Shown here: positions 22,591 to 31,432 of the stretch, one piece after another | Position numbering within the stretch: position 1 is the first letter of the stretch | Layout: each line of letters opens with the position of its first letter | Origin: Oscillospiraceae bacterium | Lineage (GTDB): Bacteria; Bacillota; Clostridia; Oscillospirales; Oscillospiraceae | Assembly (NCBI GenBank): GCA_916988195.3 | Contig: CAKASQ030000020.1 | Span: forward strand, 1-48,365 | DNA: 48,365 nt | Direction: 5' to 3' | Program-made: the position numbers and the translations under genes | The notes under the pieces: generated by a model | Told to the model about the DNA's origin: nothing | The model's database searches: none | The model's input: only the letters and a program-made list of their open reading frames with translations

Positions 22591-22697
22591 CGTAGGGGGC
22601 GATGCCTACATCGCCCCTTTGGAGAGCTACGAATTCGCCGAGAATTTCCGTAAAAGCGGCTTGTGCCGCCGGGGCGATGTGGGCATCGACCCCTACG
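22591..22697. repeat. Imperfect inverted repeat (REP/MITE-like element)
   Basis: The arm CGTAGGGGGCGATGCCTACA (from 22591) is the near-complement of TGTGGGCATCGACCCCTACG (to 22697). A further inner stem GCGGC/GCCGC lies in between. The whole can fold as a 107-nt hairpin. Such GTAGGGGCGAT-type repeats are common intergenic elements in related genomes, to my knowledge; copy number in this genome cannot be checked here. Confidence 0.75.
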
Positions 22698-22726
22698 CAT
22701 GTGACCGCGCGTATACGTGTTATGAT

Positions 22727-22759
22727 AGCGGCCGCCATCCAAAGATGGCGGCCGCTTTT
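22727..22759. terminator. Bidirectional terminator between convergent genes
   Basis: A 13-bp perfect stem AGCGGCCGCCATC/GATGGCGGCCGCT with a CAAA loop and T4 on the plus strand. It lies between the P-loop gene (plus) and the RlmI-like gene (minus). Confidence 0.85.
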
Positions 22760-22766
22760 GGCGTTT

Positions 22767-23945
22767 TCAGAAGATTTGAAGAATGTAGCCCTTGAGGTAG
22801 AGGGAATGGTCGGAGGAGAGGGCGGCGGGGTGGTCGCGGGACTGCATGAGAAGCTCTAAAAGATGCGCGTCGCGGCCCGCATCATGGGCAGCCTCGCGGA
22901 GCATGGCGAGAAACAGCTCGGGGGTCATGAACTGGCTGCACGAGCACGAGACAAGAAAGCCGCCGGATTCGACCATTTTCATACAGCGCAGGTTCAGCTC
23001 CTTGTAGCCGCGATAGGCGTTATCGAGCGCTTTGCGGCTTTTGGCGAAGGCGGGAGGGTCGCAGATGACAAGGCCGAACTGCTTTTGCTCGTCGGACCAC
23101 GCTTTGGCAAGGTCGAAGACGTTTTCACAGACGGTGGTGATTCTGTCTTCCACGCCGTTGAGCGCGGCGTTGCGGCGAACGAGGGAAAGCGCCTGCTCGG
23201 AGACGTCGACGGAGGTGACGTGCGATGCGCCGTAGAGCGCGGCGTGGACAGAGAAGCCGCCGGTACAGCAGCAGAGGTCCAAAACAGATTTGTTTTCACA
23301 ATATGGGCGGATACGGCCGCGGTTTTCCTGCTGGTCGAGGAAGTGACCGGTTTTCTGGCCGTTTGGAATGGAGACGAGCATGCGCGCGTCGTGTTCGCGG
23401 ATTTCAAGCTCATCGGGGACGGAGCCGTAGACGCAGGTCTTGAACTGAGGCAGGCCCTCTTTTTCACGGACGGGAAGATCGTCGCGCTCGTAGACGCCCT
23501 TTGGCTGGAAGAGATCGACGAGAATGTCTATGATAACCTGCTTCCACGCCTCTAAACCGAGGCAGGTGATCTGGAAGCTGAGGTAATCGGCAAATTTATC
23601 GACAGTGAGGCCGGGAAGGCCGTCCGTTTCGCCGAAGACGACGCGGCAGGAATTCTCGAAGCCAAGCTTCTCGCGATTTTGCCACGCCGATTCGATGCGG
23701 GCGCGGAAAAAATCGGGGGTGATGAGCTCCTGCTGGTCGCGCGTTAAGACGCGGACGGTGATCTTGGAGCGGGAATTGAAAAAGCCGCGGGCGGTGAAAC
23801 GGAGCTGCTCGTCTAAGACGTCGACAATGCAGCCGTCGGTACAGGTGTCGTCTGCCCAGTCGAGCTCGTTTTCAAAAATCAGCGTCTGACCGGCGCGGAC
23901 ATCGGGGGCCTCGCCGCGGCGGAGGCATACGTTAGGATAGGTCAT
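22767..23945 (-). CDS. Class I SAM-dependent rRNA large-subunit methyltransferase (RlmI family)
   Basis: 392 aa. An N-terminal PUA-like domain (about 1-80; VCLRRGEAPDVRAGQTL, ARGFFNSRSKITVRVL) precedes a Rossmann methyltransferase (about 170-390). SAM-binding motif VLDLCCCTGGFSVHAALYGA, then ICDPPAFAKSRKAL, and the catalytic-type Cys motif LVSCSCSQFM. This architecture is that of RlmI, which makes m5C in 23S rRNA. The start is the ATG at 23945 after AGGAGAACACC; a longer ORF without ribosome site is discarded. It is divergent from the phage-like cluster. Confidence 0.9.
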   Translation of the reverse strand: MTYPNVCLRRGEAPDVRAGQTLIFENELDWADDTCTDGCIVDVLDEQLRFTARGFFNSRSKITVRVLTRDQQELITPDFFRARIESAWQNREKLGFENSCRVVFGETDGLPGLTVDKFADYLSFQITCLGLEAWKQVIIDILVDLFQPKGVYERDDLPVREKEGLPQFKTCVYGSVPDELEIREHDARMLVSIPNGQKTGHFLDQQENRGRIRPYCENKSVLDLCCCTGGFSVHAALYGASHVTSVDVSEQALSLVRRNAALNGVEDRITTVCENVFDLAKAWSDEQKQFGLVICDPPAFAKSRKALDNAYRGYKELNLRCMKMVESGGFLVSCSCSQFMTPELFLAMLREAAHDAGRDAHLLELLMQSRDHPAALSSDHSLYLKGYILQIF

Positions 23946-23985
23946 GGTGTTCTCCTGAAGGTGGATTGCCGGAACCGGCACGATT

Positions 23986-23991
23986 ATTATA
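23986..23991 (-). promoter_or_regulatory. -10 box of the RlmI-like gene promoter
   Basis: TATAAT on the minus strand, 41 nt upstream of the start codon. The -35 element is weak (a CTTCCA-like hexamer at 17 nt). Confidence 0.55.
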
Positions 23992-24042
23992 CCAGACAGG
24001 AACCGGATTGGAAGAAAAAAATAAATATTTTTGCTTTTTTCG

Positions 24043-24079
24043 GGAGAGTTGCCGGGATTCCGGCAACTTTCCTTTTTTT
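24043..24079 (+). terminator. Leader terminator before the phage-like cluster
   Basis: A 13-bp stem (GGAGAGTTGCCGG with CCGGCAACTTTCC, one G-U pair) with a GATT loop is followed by T7. The upstream gene is divergent, so only a promoter in 23,992-24,042 could feed it. It lies 44 nt before the first cluster gene, consistent with attenuation or antitermination. Confidence 0.85.
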
Positions 24080-24123
24080 GCGCGGTTAGGGTGAGAAGAG
24101 GTTCTCAGGAAAAGGGGGATGGC

Positions 24124-24411
24124 ATGAAGACGGATTTGGAGAAAATCCGGCGGCAGCTGCGGAAGATGGCGTTCGGAAAGCCGAACGACTGCGTGAAGCT
24201 GGCGATGTGCGAGGACGTGGACATTGAAAAGCTCGACCTTTCGATGCTGACGGAGATCAAGCGGAGCGAAAAGGGGACGGTGGAGATTAAGCTCCTCGAC
24301 CGGACGAAGGTTTTGGAGCAGCTGGCGGCGCTGGCAGACGGCGGAAACGATGGCGCGGAGCGGTTTTTGCAGGCGCTGGCGCAGGGAATGGAGCGGGGCG
24401 ATGACGAGTAG
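24124..24411 (+). CDS. Terminase small-subunit-like protein
   Basis: 95 aa, helical, with repeated E-K-I-R-R and KLDLSMLTEIKRSEKGTVEI (residues 39-58). It occupies the position of the terminase small subunit directly before the large subunit, with an 11-nt overlap. Small subunits bind packaging-initiation DNA. The sequence is short (usual 130-180 aa), so DNA selection may be relaxed; this is an inference. The start ATG at 24124 has AAAGGGGG upstream. Confidence 0.65.
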   Translation: MKTDLEKIRRQLRKMAFGKPNDCVKLAMCEDVDIEKLDLSMLTEIKRSEKGTVEIKLLDRTKVLEQLAALADGGNDGAERFLQALAQGMERGDDE

Positions 24412-25645
24412 CTTTTCGAATAAGCAGCTGCGGGCGATGACGTGGTGGATGCCGAAGAGCCAGGACAAGGGGTTTGACGCACTGGTCTGCGATGGGGCGG
24501 TGCGGTCGGGAAAGACGCTTGCGATGGGGCTGGGGTTCTTTTTGTGGGCGATGAGCTGCTTTTCGGGAAGGCGGTTCGCGCTGTGCGGGAAGACGAGAGG
24601 CGGTGTGAGGCGGAACGTGGTGGAGGAGCTTTTGCCGTGGCTGAGGAAACTCGGGATGACGGTTGTGGACAGCCGGACGGCGCAGGTGCTGACGGTGCGG
24701 TTCGGGCGGCAGGAGAACGAGTTTTATCTCTTCGGCGGCAAGGACGAGGGCTCGGCGGCGCTCATTCAGGGTATGACGCTGGCGGGCGTGTTTCTCGATG
24801 AAGTCGTTTTGATGCCGCGATCGTTTGTGGAGCAGGCGTGCGCGCGGTGCTCGGTGGAGGGGAGCAGGCTGTGGTTCAGCTGCAATCCGGAGGGGCCGCA
24901 GCACTGGTTTTATAAGGAGTGGATCTTGCAGGCGGATAAAAGAAATTGCCTGCACCTGCATTTTACGATGCAGGATAATCCGTCTTTGAGCCAGACGGTG
25001 AGACGGCGGTACGAGCGGCTGTATACGGGCGTATTTTACCGGCGGTTCATTTTGGGGCAATGGTGCCAGGCCGAGGGACGGGTGTACGACTTCTTTGACA
25101 CGGCGAGCGTGCGGCCCGCGCCGGGAGGGAAGTTTGAGCAGTGGGTCATCTCGTGTGACTACGGAACGGTGAATCCGGCTTCTTTTGGACTCTGGGGAAA
25201 GCAGAATGGCGTGTGGTACCGGACGGACGAGTTTTATTTTGACTCGCGGCGCGAGGGACGGCAGATGACGGACGCGGAATATGCAGGAAAGCTGCGGGGG
25301 CTCGCAGGAGGGCGGACGATCCGGGAGGTGATCGTTGACCCGTCGGCGGCGAGCTTCATGGAGGTCTTGCGGCGCGAGGGCTGGAAGGTGCGGAAGGCGG
25401 ACAACGATGTGATCTCCGGGATCCGGAGAACGGCGGACGCACTGAAGGAGGGACGGATCGTGATCTGCGAGCGGTGCACGGACTGCTTGCGGGAGATGGA
25501 TCTATATGTCTGGGATCTGGAAGCCGGCGGCGACCGGGTGGTGAAGAAGAACGACCACGCGATGGACGATATGCGGTATTTTGTGACGGGCGTTCTGATG
25601 GGCTCGGCGGGCTTTGCCGCGTGCGTGCCGGAACGGAAGATTTGA
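24401..25645 (+). CDS. Phage terminase large subunit (PBSX family)
   Basis: 414 aa. An ATPase N-terminal domain with Walker A GAVRSGKTLA (about residues 32-41) and Walker B VFLDEVVLM (about 128-136), and a nuclease C-terminal domain with acidic residues at VISCDYGTVN, VDPSAAS and NDHAMDDMRY. This is the motor that pulls DNA into the capsid. Length and motif order are those of complete PBSX-type terminases, so the gene looks intact. The ATG at 24401 overlaps the small-subunit gene. Confidence 0.93.
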   Translation: MTSSFSNKQLRAMTWWMPKSQDKGFDALVCDGAVRSGKTLAMGLGFFLWAMSCFSGRRFALCGKTRGGVRRNVVEELLPWLRKLGMTVVDSRTAQVLTVRFGRQENEFYLFGGKDEGSAALIQGMTLAGVFLDEVVLMPRSFVEQACARCSVEGSRLWFSCNPEGPQHWFYKEWILQADKRNCLHLHFTMQDNPSLSQTVRRRYERLYTGVFYRRFILGQWCQAEGRVYDFFDTASVRPAPGGKFEQWVISCDYGTVNPASFGLWGKQNGVWYRTDEFYFDSRREGRQMTDAEYAGKLRGLAGGRTIREVIVDPSAASFMEVLRREGWKVRKADNDVISGIRRTADALKEGRIVICERCTDCLREMDLYVWDLEAGGDRVVKKNDHAMDDMRYFVTGVLMGSAGFAACVPERKI

Positions 25646-25658
25646 AGGGAGGATGAAC

Positions 25659-26795
25659 ATGCGGAAAAAGGTGAAAGCAGGTGTATGCAAGGCGGCGCAG
25701 CTGCGCGATGGATCCCGGCATCCGTTCGGGATGCTCGGTGGGGTGACGGCGCTGGGAGGCGGAGAGCTGGAGGTATACCGGCAGATTCGAAACGCGGTGC
25801 CGATTTTGGACGCGGCAATCGGGAAGCTGGTGCGGCTGACGGGCGGATTTACCGTTTCATGCGGGAACCGGAATGCGGAATGGGAACTGGATCGGTTTTT
25901 GAAGACGGTGAATACCGGGCGCGGGCAGGTGGGGCTCGAGAGCTTTCTGGCGGCGTTTTTGCAGAGCATGCTGGTCTACGGCAGGGCTGTGGGCGAAATG
26001 GTGGTCGGCGGGAACGAGATCACGGCGGTTTTGTGGGGCGATGTGACGAAGCTCTATGTGCAGGAGGGAACGTCGGCAATGGAGTTTGCGTTCGGGCAGT
26101 GGCAGGACGGGGAGGTGAAGATCTTTCCGAGGCAGAATCTGATTTTGTTCGCGGCATGGAACCCGGATGAGGAGAATCCGTACGGCGCGTCGGTGTTCCG
26201 GAGCATGCCGTTTCTGGTGGATGTGCTTTTGAAGATTTACAGCACGATCGGGACGAACTGGGAGCGGGCGGGCAATGTGCGCTACTCGGTGGTGTATAAG
26301 CCGCAGGACGAGGCCGGGAGGATCGACGCGCAGGAGAGAAGCGAGCAGATCGCGTCACAGTGGTCGCAGGCGATGCAGGAATCGAGGCACGGGGTAGTGC
26401 GTGATTTTGTGGCGGTCGGCGATGTGGAGATCAAGGTCATCGGCGCGGACGGACAGATCCTCGATTCGGAGGTGCCGGTGCGGCAGATTCTTGAGCAGCT
26501 GGTGGCGAAGACGGGGCTTCCGCCGTTTTTGCTGGGGCTCAACTGGGCGTCCACCGAGCGGATGAGCGCGCAGCAGACGGATCTTCTGACGTCGGAGCTG
26601 TGGGCCATCCGAAGGACGGTGGAGCCGGTCTTGCTTCGGATTTGCAGGCTGTGGATGCAGCTGCACGGGTATGCGGAGGATGTGGAGATCGTCTGGGATG
26701 AGATCAGCTTGCAGGACATTGTGGAGCAGGCGCACGCGGAGCTTTACCGGGCGCAGGCGGAAAAATTGACGGCAGGACAGGAGGAGACAACATGA
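25659..26795 (+). CDS. Phage portal protein
   Basis: 378 aa. It follows the terminase and carries portal features: ELEVYRQIRNAVPILDAAIG near the N-terminus, a NPYGASVFRSMPFLVDVLL block and a long helical C-terminal segment with LWAIRRTVEPVLLRICRLWM. Portal proteins form the dodecameric ring at the capsid vertex. The start ATG at 25659 is 6 nt after GGAGG; earlier in-frame ATGs lie within that site. The stop overlaps the next ATG by 4 nt. Confidence 0.88.
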   Translation: MRKKVKAGVCKAAQLRDGSRHPFGMLGGVTALGGGELEVYRQIRNAVPILDAAIGKLVRLTGGFTVSCGNRNAEWELDRFLKTVNTGRGQVGLESFLAAFLQSMLVYGRAVGEMVVGGNEITAVLWGDVTKLYVQEGTSAMEFAFGQWQDGEVKIFPRQNLILFAAWNPDEENPYGASVFRSMPFLVDVLLKIYSTIGTNWERAGNVRYSVVYKPQDEAGRIDAQERSEQIASQWSQAMQESRHGVVRDFVAVGDVEIKVIGADGQILDSEVPVRQILEQLVAKTGLPPFLLGLNWASTERMSAQQTDLLTSELWAIRRTVEPVLLRICRLWMQLHGYAEDVEIVWDEISLQDIVEQAHAELYRAQAEKLTAGQEETT

Positions 26796-27664
26796 AGGTA
26801 ACGAAGGCGGCAGGCGTTGAGCTGAGCGGCGCGCCGAGCGAGGAGCAGCTGGAGAAAATCAACCGGCTGACGAAGACGAAGGTGGCGGAGGAGGACGTGT
26901 ATGTGTTTTCCGTGCGGCTGTGTGACGATCAGGTCGACCGGGACGACGAGCGGTTTTCGGAGGCGTGTATCCGGGAGCTGGCGGCGCTTTTTGTCGGGAA
27001 GACGGGGATCATGGACCACGCTTGGTCGGCGGAAAAGCAGGTGGCGCGGATTTTTGACACGGAGGTTCTGACGCAGAACGGCGTGACGATGCTCAAGGGC
27101 TGGGCGTATATGCTGCGCGGAGCGGAGACGGACGGGCTTATCCGGCAGATTGAGGGCGGTATCAAAAAGGAGGTCTCGATCGGCTGCGCGGTAAGACGGA
27201 AGATGTGCTCGATCTGCGGCGAGGAGTATGGCGCGTGCGGGCATGTGAAGGGCGAGACGTACGGCACGGAGCGGTGCGCGGCGATTTTGTGTGAGGCGGC
27301 AGACGCGTATGAGTTTTCGTTTGTGGCGGTGCCGGCACAGAAGGAAGCGGGCGTACTCAAAAAGCAGACGGGCGGCGAGATGGCGCTTGACGAGGTCGCG
27401 ATGAAGCGCTTGCAGAAGGATGCAGAACTCGGAAAGGCGTATCGGGAAGACCTCACGCTGCGGGCAAGACGGGCGGCGATGCTTTTAGAGCTTGGCTTGG
27501 ACGATGCGCTCTGGCAGCGGGTGCTGCGCGCGATGCCGGCGGAGGATCTGCGCGCGGTGGCAATGGGGCTCGAGCGCAAGACGGCGGAGCTCTTTGCACC
27601 TGCACCGCAGATGACGGTGGAGAAGGAGACGGCGAGAGAGCAGAACAGCGCGTTTCTGATTTAG
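26792..27664 (+). CDS. Prohead protease / maturation protein
   Basis: 290 aa. The first ~185 residues show a prohead-protease-like layout: MDHAWSAEKQVARIFDTEVL, GGIKKEVSIGCAVRRKMCSI (candidate His and Ser catalytic residues), and AYEFSFVAVPAQKEA, the usual segment after the active Ser. A CSICGEEYGACGH zinc-ribbon-like insert is unusual. The C-terminal part is helical and could act as scaffold. This order, portal-protease-capsid, is normal for PBSX-like heads. Protease activity is inferred. Confidence 0.72.
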   Translation: MKVTKAAGVELSGAPSEEQLEKINRLTKTKVAEEDVYVFSVRLCDDQVDRDDERFSEACIRELAALFVGKTGIMDHAWSAEKQVARIFDTEVLTQNGVTMLKGWAYMLRGAETDGLIRQIEGGIKKEVSIGCAVRRKMCSICGEEYGACGHVKGETYGTERCAAILCEAADAYEFSFVAVPAQKEAGVLKKQTGGEMALDEVAMKRLQKDAELGKAYREDLTLRARRAAMLLELGLDDALWQRVLRAMPAEDLRAVAMGLERKTAELFAPAPQMTVEKETAREQNSAFLI

Positions 27665-27798
27665 CGGGCCGCTCGATCCGGCAGACGGCTCCGGCGAGGC
27701 AGACAAGGGCAAGCGCGCGGGGCTTTGTGAGAGACAGACAAGGCGCTGGGGAAGACCGGCGCGTCTGAAATATTGATTTTTGGAAGGGAGAACAAGCA
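27665..27798 (+). other. 134-nt gap between protease and decoration genes
   Basis: No coding frame with a ribosome site. It ends in GAAGGGAG before the decoration gene. Only weak, short stems are visible. It is the longest gap in the cluster, so it may hold a promoter or processing site for the capsid genes; none is clear. Confidence 0.4.
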
Positions 27799-28143
27799 AT
27801 GGCAATTTCTTTTGAGGCAATCGGCGAGCGTATGGTGACGTTCGCGGCAGGTACGGGCCTGAAGGAGGGCAAGGTCTGCAAGATGACGGCGAACGGCACG
27901 GTCGGCGCGTGCGGGGAGAACGACAGCTTTATTGGCGTCGTTTCGAGCGTACGGGGCGGCGCTGCAAACGTGGTGATGGGCGGCTACGTGGAGGTCAGCT
28001 ACGCGGGCACGACGACCCCGACGCTTGGCTACGCGGTGCTGGCGACGGATGAGAACGGCGAGGTCGTTCCGGCAACGACGGGCAGAACGTGCCTTGTTGT
28101 CAGCGTCGATGCGGCAAGCAAGAAAATCGGCCTTTTTTTATAA
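27799..28143 (+). CDS. Capsid decoration-like protein
   Basis: 114 aa, beta-rich and Gly-rich, with an even spread of V/T and the motif GGYVEVSYAGTTTPTLGYAV. Position between protease and major capsid and size fit small head-decoration/stabilising proteins (lambda gpD-like or XkdG neighbour). No catalytic motif. The start ATG at 27799 has GGAAGGGAG upstream. The product is assigned by gene order and composition only. Confidence 0.7.
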   Translation: MAISFEAIGERMVTFAAGTGLKEGKVCKMTANGTVGACGENDSFIGVVSSVRGGAANVVMGGYVEVSYAGTTTPTLGYAVLATDENGEVVPATTGRTCLVVSVDAASKKIGLFL

Positions 28144-28161
28144 GAGGAAAGGAGAATTACG

Positions 28162-29190
28162 ATGGGTTTTGATCATGTAAAGCTGGAAAAGGGTATGTAC
28201 CGCGAGAGCGGCAAGACGTTTACGCAGGTGCTCGAGTCGCTCGACCCGAGCGAAAACTACAGAGGCACGGCGCTCGAGGGAACCGACGCGTTCCAGCGTC
28301 AGCTCAAGCGCTTCGACATTCACGCGAAGGGTGCGTACTCCGACCCGGTTGAAAAATTCTTCCGCACAATGGACTCGAGCGTTCTGTTCCCGGAGTATAT
28401 TGCGCGCGCGGTCAAGCAGGGCATGGAGGAAAACAATGTACTGCCGAAGATCACGGCGAGCACGACGAGCATTGACGCGATGGACTACAGAAGCGTGTAT
28501 TCTGTGCCGTCGGAGCAGGATAAGATGCTCATGCAGGTCGCGGAGGGCGCAAGCATCCCGGCCACGCAGGTCAAGACGAAGGACAATCTGGTAAAGCTCA
28601 ATAAGCGCGGCAGAATGCTCGTTGCGTCCTATGAGGCGATCCGCTTCCAGAAGCTCGACCTGTTCTCCGTCACGCTGCGCCAGATCGGCGCGTACATCCA
28701 GACGATGCATCTGAAAGACGCAGTGGATGTTCTTGTAAACGGCGACGGCAACAACAATGCGGCATCGACATTCACCATCGGTACGTCTCCTTTGACCGGC
28801 AAGGCTGGGACGCTGACCTATCAGCAGCTGGTCGAGTTCTGGGCGCAGTTTGAGCCGTATGAGCTCAATTGCTTTTTGATGAACACGGACGCGATGGTCA
28901 AGATGCTGGGGCTGAGCGAGTTCCAGAACCCGCTGACGGGTCTTAATTTCCAGGGCACGGGCGCGCTTTCGACCCCGCTGGGCGCGGAGCTGCTGCGCGC
29001 AAGCTGTGTGGATGCGGGCAAGATCATCGGTCTGGATAGACGATACGCCCTTGAGATGGTGCAGGCGGGCGATGTGACGGTCGAGTATGACAAGCTCATC
29101 GACCGGCAGCTCGAGCGCGCGGCCATCACGTCGATTTCCGGCTTCGGAAAGATCATGCCGGAGGCCTCGAAGGTACTGGTGATCGGATGA
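28162..29190 (+). CDS. Major capsid protein
   Basis: 342 aa. HK97-fold capsid layout as in PBSX-type phages: an N-terminal charged segment, RQLKRFDIHAKGAYSDPVEK, a helical SSVLFPEYIARAVKQGMEEN, and the E-loop/P-domain region around VAEGASIPATQVKTKDNLVK and NKRGRMLVASYEAIRFQK. Codon use differs somewhat from neighbours (more C-ending codons), as usual for highly expressed genes. GAAAGGAG precedes ATG 28162. It appears intact. Confidence 0.9.
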   Translation: MGFDHVKLEKGMYRESGKTFTQVLESLDPSENYRGTALEGTDAFQRQLKRFDIHAKGAYSDPVEKFFRTMDSSVLFPEYIARAVKQGMEENNVLPKITASTTSIDAMDYRSVYSVPSEQDKMLMQVAEGASIPATQVKTKDNLVKLNKRGRMLVASYEAIRFQKLDLFSVTLRQIGAYIQTMHLKDAVDVLVNGDGNNNAASTFTIGTSPLTGKAGTLTYQQLVEFWAQFEPYELNCFLMNTDAMVKMLGLSEFQNPLTGLNFQGTGALSTPLGAELLRASCVDAGKIIGLDRRYALEMVQAGDVTVEYDKLIDRQLERAAITSISGFGKIMPEASKVLVIG

Positions 29191-29567
29191 CGATGCTGGA
29201 GGAGATTTATGAGGCGGCCAGACAGGCCGCCCCCTCCGGGACGGATGAGACGCTTTTGAAGCGGCTTTGCGAAATCTCGGCGGCGCAGTGGGAGGCAAGA
29301 CTCAAGGACGGCGTGACGGCGGAGGACTGCCGAACGGTGTTTGTATGCGCGGCGGCGTGGATGGCGGTGGTCGGCATTTATGCGCAGAAAAGCGTGACGG
29401 GGTGGAACATTGAGAGCTTTACAGTGGGAGATGTGAGCGTGAAGACGACGGGGCTCGAGAATACGTCGCAGATGAGCGCGCCGCAGAAGCTCGAGTGGCA
29501 GGCCAGAATGCTGATGCGGCCGTTTTGCAGACCGGAAGGGTTCGCGTTCGTGGGGGTGCGCGGATGA
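29187..29567 (+). CDS. Head-tail connector protein
   Basis: 126 aa, mostly helical N-terminus (LLKRLCEISAAQWEARLKD) and C-terminal part SQMSAPQKLEWQARMLMRPF. Position just after the capsid gene is that of gp6/gp15-type connector proteins. The ATG overlaps the capsid stop (ATGA). Homology not proved; the role is inferred from order. Confidence 0.65.
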   Translation: MTMLEEIYEAARQAAPSGTDETLLKRLCEISAAQWEARLKDGVTAEDCRTVFVCAAAWMAVVGIYAQKSVTGWNIESFTVGDVSVKTTGLENTSQMSAPQKLEWQARMLMRPFCRPEGFAFVGVRG

Positions 29568-29902
29568 AGACGCTCATGGAGAGCATTTTGCAGGGCTACG
29601 GGAGTCTTGTGACGGTGCGGGAAGGCGAGAGCGCGCGGACGTTTCGGGCACTGGTGCAGCCGGTGACGGAAAAGGGCTGGCAGGCGACAAGGAAGGTCAT
29701 CGAGACGCTCGGCAAGATCCAGAAGGGGCAGTATGTGTACATTGGACCGGCGGACGTGGAGCTTCGCGCGGGGCAGAGGCTCGAGGTGCAGGGAGAGAAA
29801 TTTCTTGTGCGGCGGTGCGAAACGCGGTATCTGGCGGATGAGGCGGTCTATGTGTGGGCGCTTCTTGTGAAGGCGGGAGGTGAAGCGGCGTGGAGCAGCT
29901 GA
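29564..29902 (+). CDS. Head-tail joining protein (XkdI-like position)
   Basis: 112 aa, beta-rich with WQATRKVIETLGKIQKGQYV and RAGQRLEVQGEKFLVRRCE. Its place after the connector and before the tail terminator matches joining or stopper proteins. The ATG overlaps the previous stop by 4 nt, consistent with translational coupling. Function by synteny. Confidence 0.6.
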   Translation: MKTLMESILQGYGSLVTVREGESARTFRALVQPVTEKGWQATRKVIETLGKIQKGQYVYIGPADVELRAGQRLEVQGEKFLVRRCETRYLADEAVYVWALLVKAGGEAAWSS

Positions 29903-30372
29903 TCGATGCGGTTCTGACATGGCTGAAGGGCGCGGGCTTTCAGGCAGTGCGCCGGATGCCGGAGGGGGAGTTTCCGGAGCTTTCCGGCGCAGTTGTGGCC
30001 GTTGGGCTTGAGAAGGCGGAGGCGACGGACGCGGGGCTTTATTCATATCTGGGCGTGACAGAGATGGACGGAAAGACGGTTTCGATCTATGGACGGCGGC
30101 TGGAGGCGCAGGTTGTGATGGAGGTCGTAAGCCCAGAGAATTTGGGCGCGAAGGCGTGCATGGAGGCTTCCAGTGCGCTTCTGACGAAGCTCTCCGGCGG
30201 AATTCCGGGGTTGGCGATTTCGAAGACAGTTATGGAGGGCTGCCGGTTCGAGGCGGATATGGACTGCTACTGCTGCAAGATGACGGCGACGGCGCTGGCG
30301 TATGTCTATGCGCTTGCCAATGAGGAAGAGACGGAGTTTACGGACTTTATGCTGAAAGGAGAGGTACGATGA
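29890..30372 (+). CDS. Tail terminator-like protein
   Basis: 160 aa. Starts at GTG 29890, 13 nt inside the preceding gene. The N-terminal helix LIDAVLTWLKGAGF and the following beta segments, with RRLEAQVVMEVVSP in the middle, fit tail-completion proteins placed before sheath genes in contractile phages. A Cys-rich GCRFEADMDCYCCKM is unusual. Function is inferred from position. Confidence 0.62.
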   Translation: MEQLIDAVLTWLKGAGFQAVRRMPEGEFPELSGAVVAVGLEKAEATDAGLYSYLGVTEMDGKTVSIYGRRLEAQVVMEVVSPENLGAKACMEASSALLTKLSGGIPGLAISKTVMEGCRFEADMDCYCCKMTATALAYVYALANEEETEFTDFMLKGEVR

Positions 30373-31421
30373 GTCTTGTGTACCATGAAAGACCGGGCGT
30401 GTATTCGAGCTATGACGCGTCGTCGGTGATTGGAAGAGGCACGACGGAGCGTGTGATTGCGCTCGTTGGCAAGGCGGAGGCGAAGGCGGGACTTTACCGG
30501 CTGCATTCGTATTCGGAGGCAAAGGAGGCGTTCGGAGAAGCGAGTGAGCTCGGGCGCATGGCGAAGATCGCCTATCAGAACGGCGCGGGCACAGTCCTGG
30601 CGAGCCCTGTGGCGGCGGACGCGCTGGCGGATTATCAGGCGGCGTTTGCGCTGATTTTCGCGGAGAAGGAGGCAAGCTTCTGCGTGGCGGCGAGCAGCCT
30701 TGAGACGGTGCAGAAGGCGCTGCGCGATGCGGTGGAGGCGGCTTCCGCGCAGAATGCGGAGTGTATCGGGCTTGTGGGACTGTCCACACCGTCTGTCAAA
30801 GACCTGACCGACCGGGCGGCGGTGCTGAACTCGGAGCGCATGGTGCTCGTTGCGCCGGACGTCTACGTATGGGGCGAGACAGAGGCGGCGGGCGGCTTCA
30901 TGGCGGCGAGCGCTTTGGCGGGCGTTCTGACCGACCAGTCTGACCCGGCGCTGCCGCTCAACGGACAGGTGCTCTACGGCGTGACGGGTGTGAGCGCGGT
31001 GTATGAGGACACACAGATTGACGCGCTGGTCACCGGCGGCGTGACAGCGCTCGAGTGCTGGGGCGGCAAGGTCAGCGTGATGCGCGGCATTACGACGAGG
31101 ACGAAAACCGGCCAGACGCAGGATGCGACGTTCCGCGAGCTGGGGACGATTCTGATTGTGGACGATGTGGTTCCGGCCATCCGAAGAAGCCTGCGGGCAA
31201 AGTTCACACGGGCGAAAAACAATGCGCTGACGAGAAACGCCATCCGAAGCCAGGTGATCGTGGAGCTCGAAGACCGCATCGAGCGCGAGATCATCGAGGG
31301 GTATGACAACCTGACGGTGACGGCGCTGGAATCGGACCCGACGACGTGTCTGGTGGAATTTGAGTTTACGGTTGTACATGGGCTGAACCGGATTTTCCTG
31401 ACGGCCCATATCAGTGTTTGA
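30369..31421 (+). CDS. Contractile tail sheath protein (XkdK-like)
   Basis: 350 aa. Conserved beginning VYHERPGVYSSYDASSVIG and the C-terminal block RTKTGQTQDATFRELGTILI, VDDVVPAIRRSLRAKF and TRNAIRSQVIVELEDRIERE are the sheath family core. The sheath contracts to drive the tube through the target envelope. The presence of a full sheath shows that the particle is a contractile one. It overlaps its upstream neighbour by 4 nt. Confidence 0.93.
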   Translation: MSLVYHERPGVYSSYDASSVIGRGTTERVIALVGKAEAKAGLYRLHSYSEAKEAFGEASELGRMAKIAYQNGAGTVLASPVAADALADYQAAFALIFAEKEASFCVAASSLETVQKALRDAVEAASAQNAECIGLVGLSTPSVKDLTDRAAVLNSERMVLVAPDVYVWGETEAAGGFMAASALAGVLTDQSDPALPLNGQVLYGVTGVSAVYEDTQIDALVTGGVTALECWGGKVSVMRGITTRTKTGQTQDATFRELGTILIVDDVVPAIRRSLRAKFTRAKNNALTRNAIRSQVIVELEDRIEREIIEGYDNLTVTALESDPTTCLVEFEFTVVHGLNRIFLTAHISV

Positions 31422-31432
31422 GGAGGATGGGT

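Noticed and set aside
28138-29298. A 386-codon minus-strand frame covering the major capsid gene
   Set aside because: Antisense shadow in a GC-rich gene; very high Arg/His/Leu content and no ribosome site.
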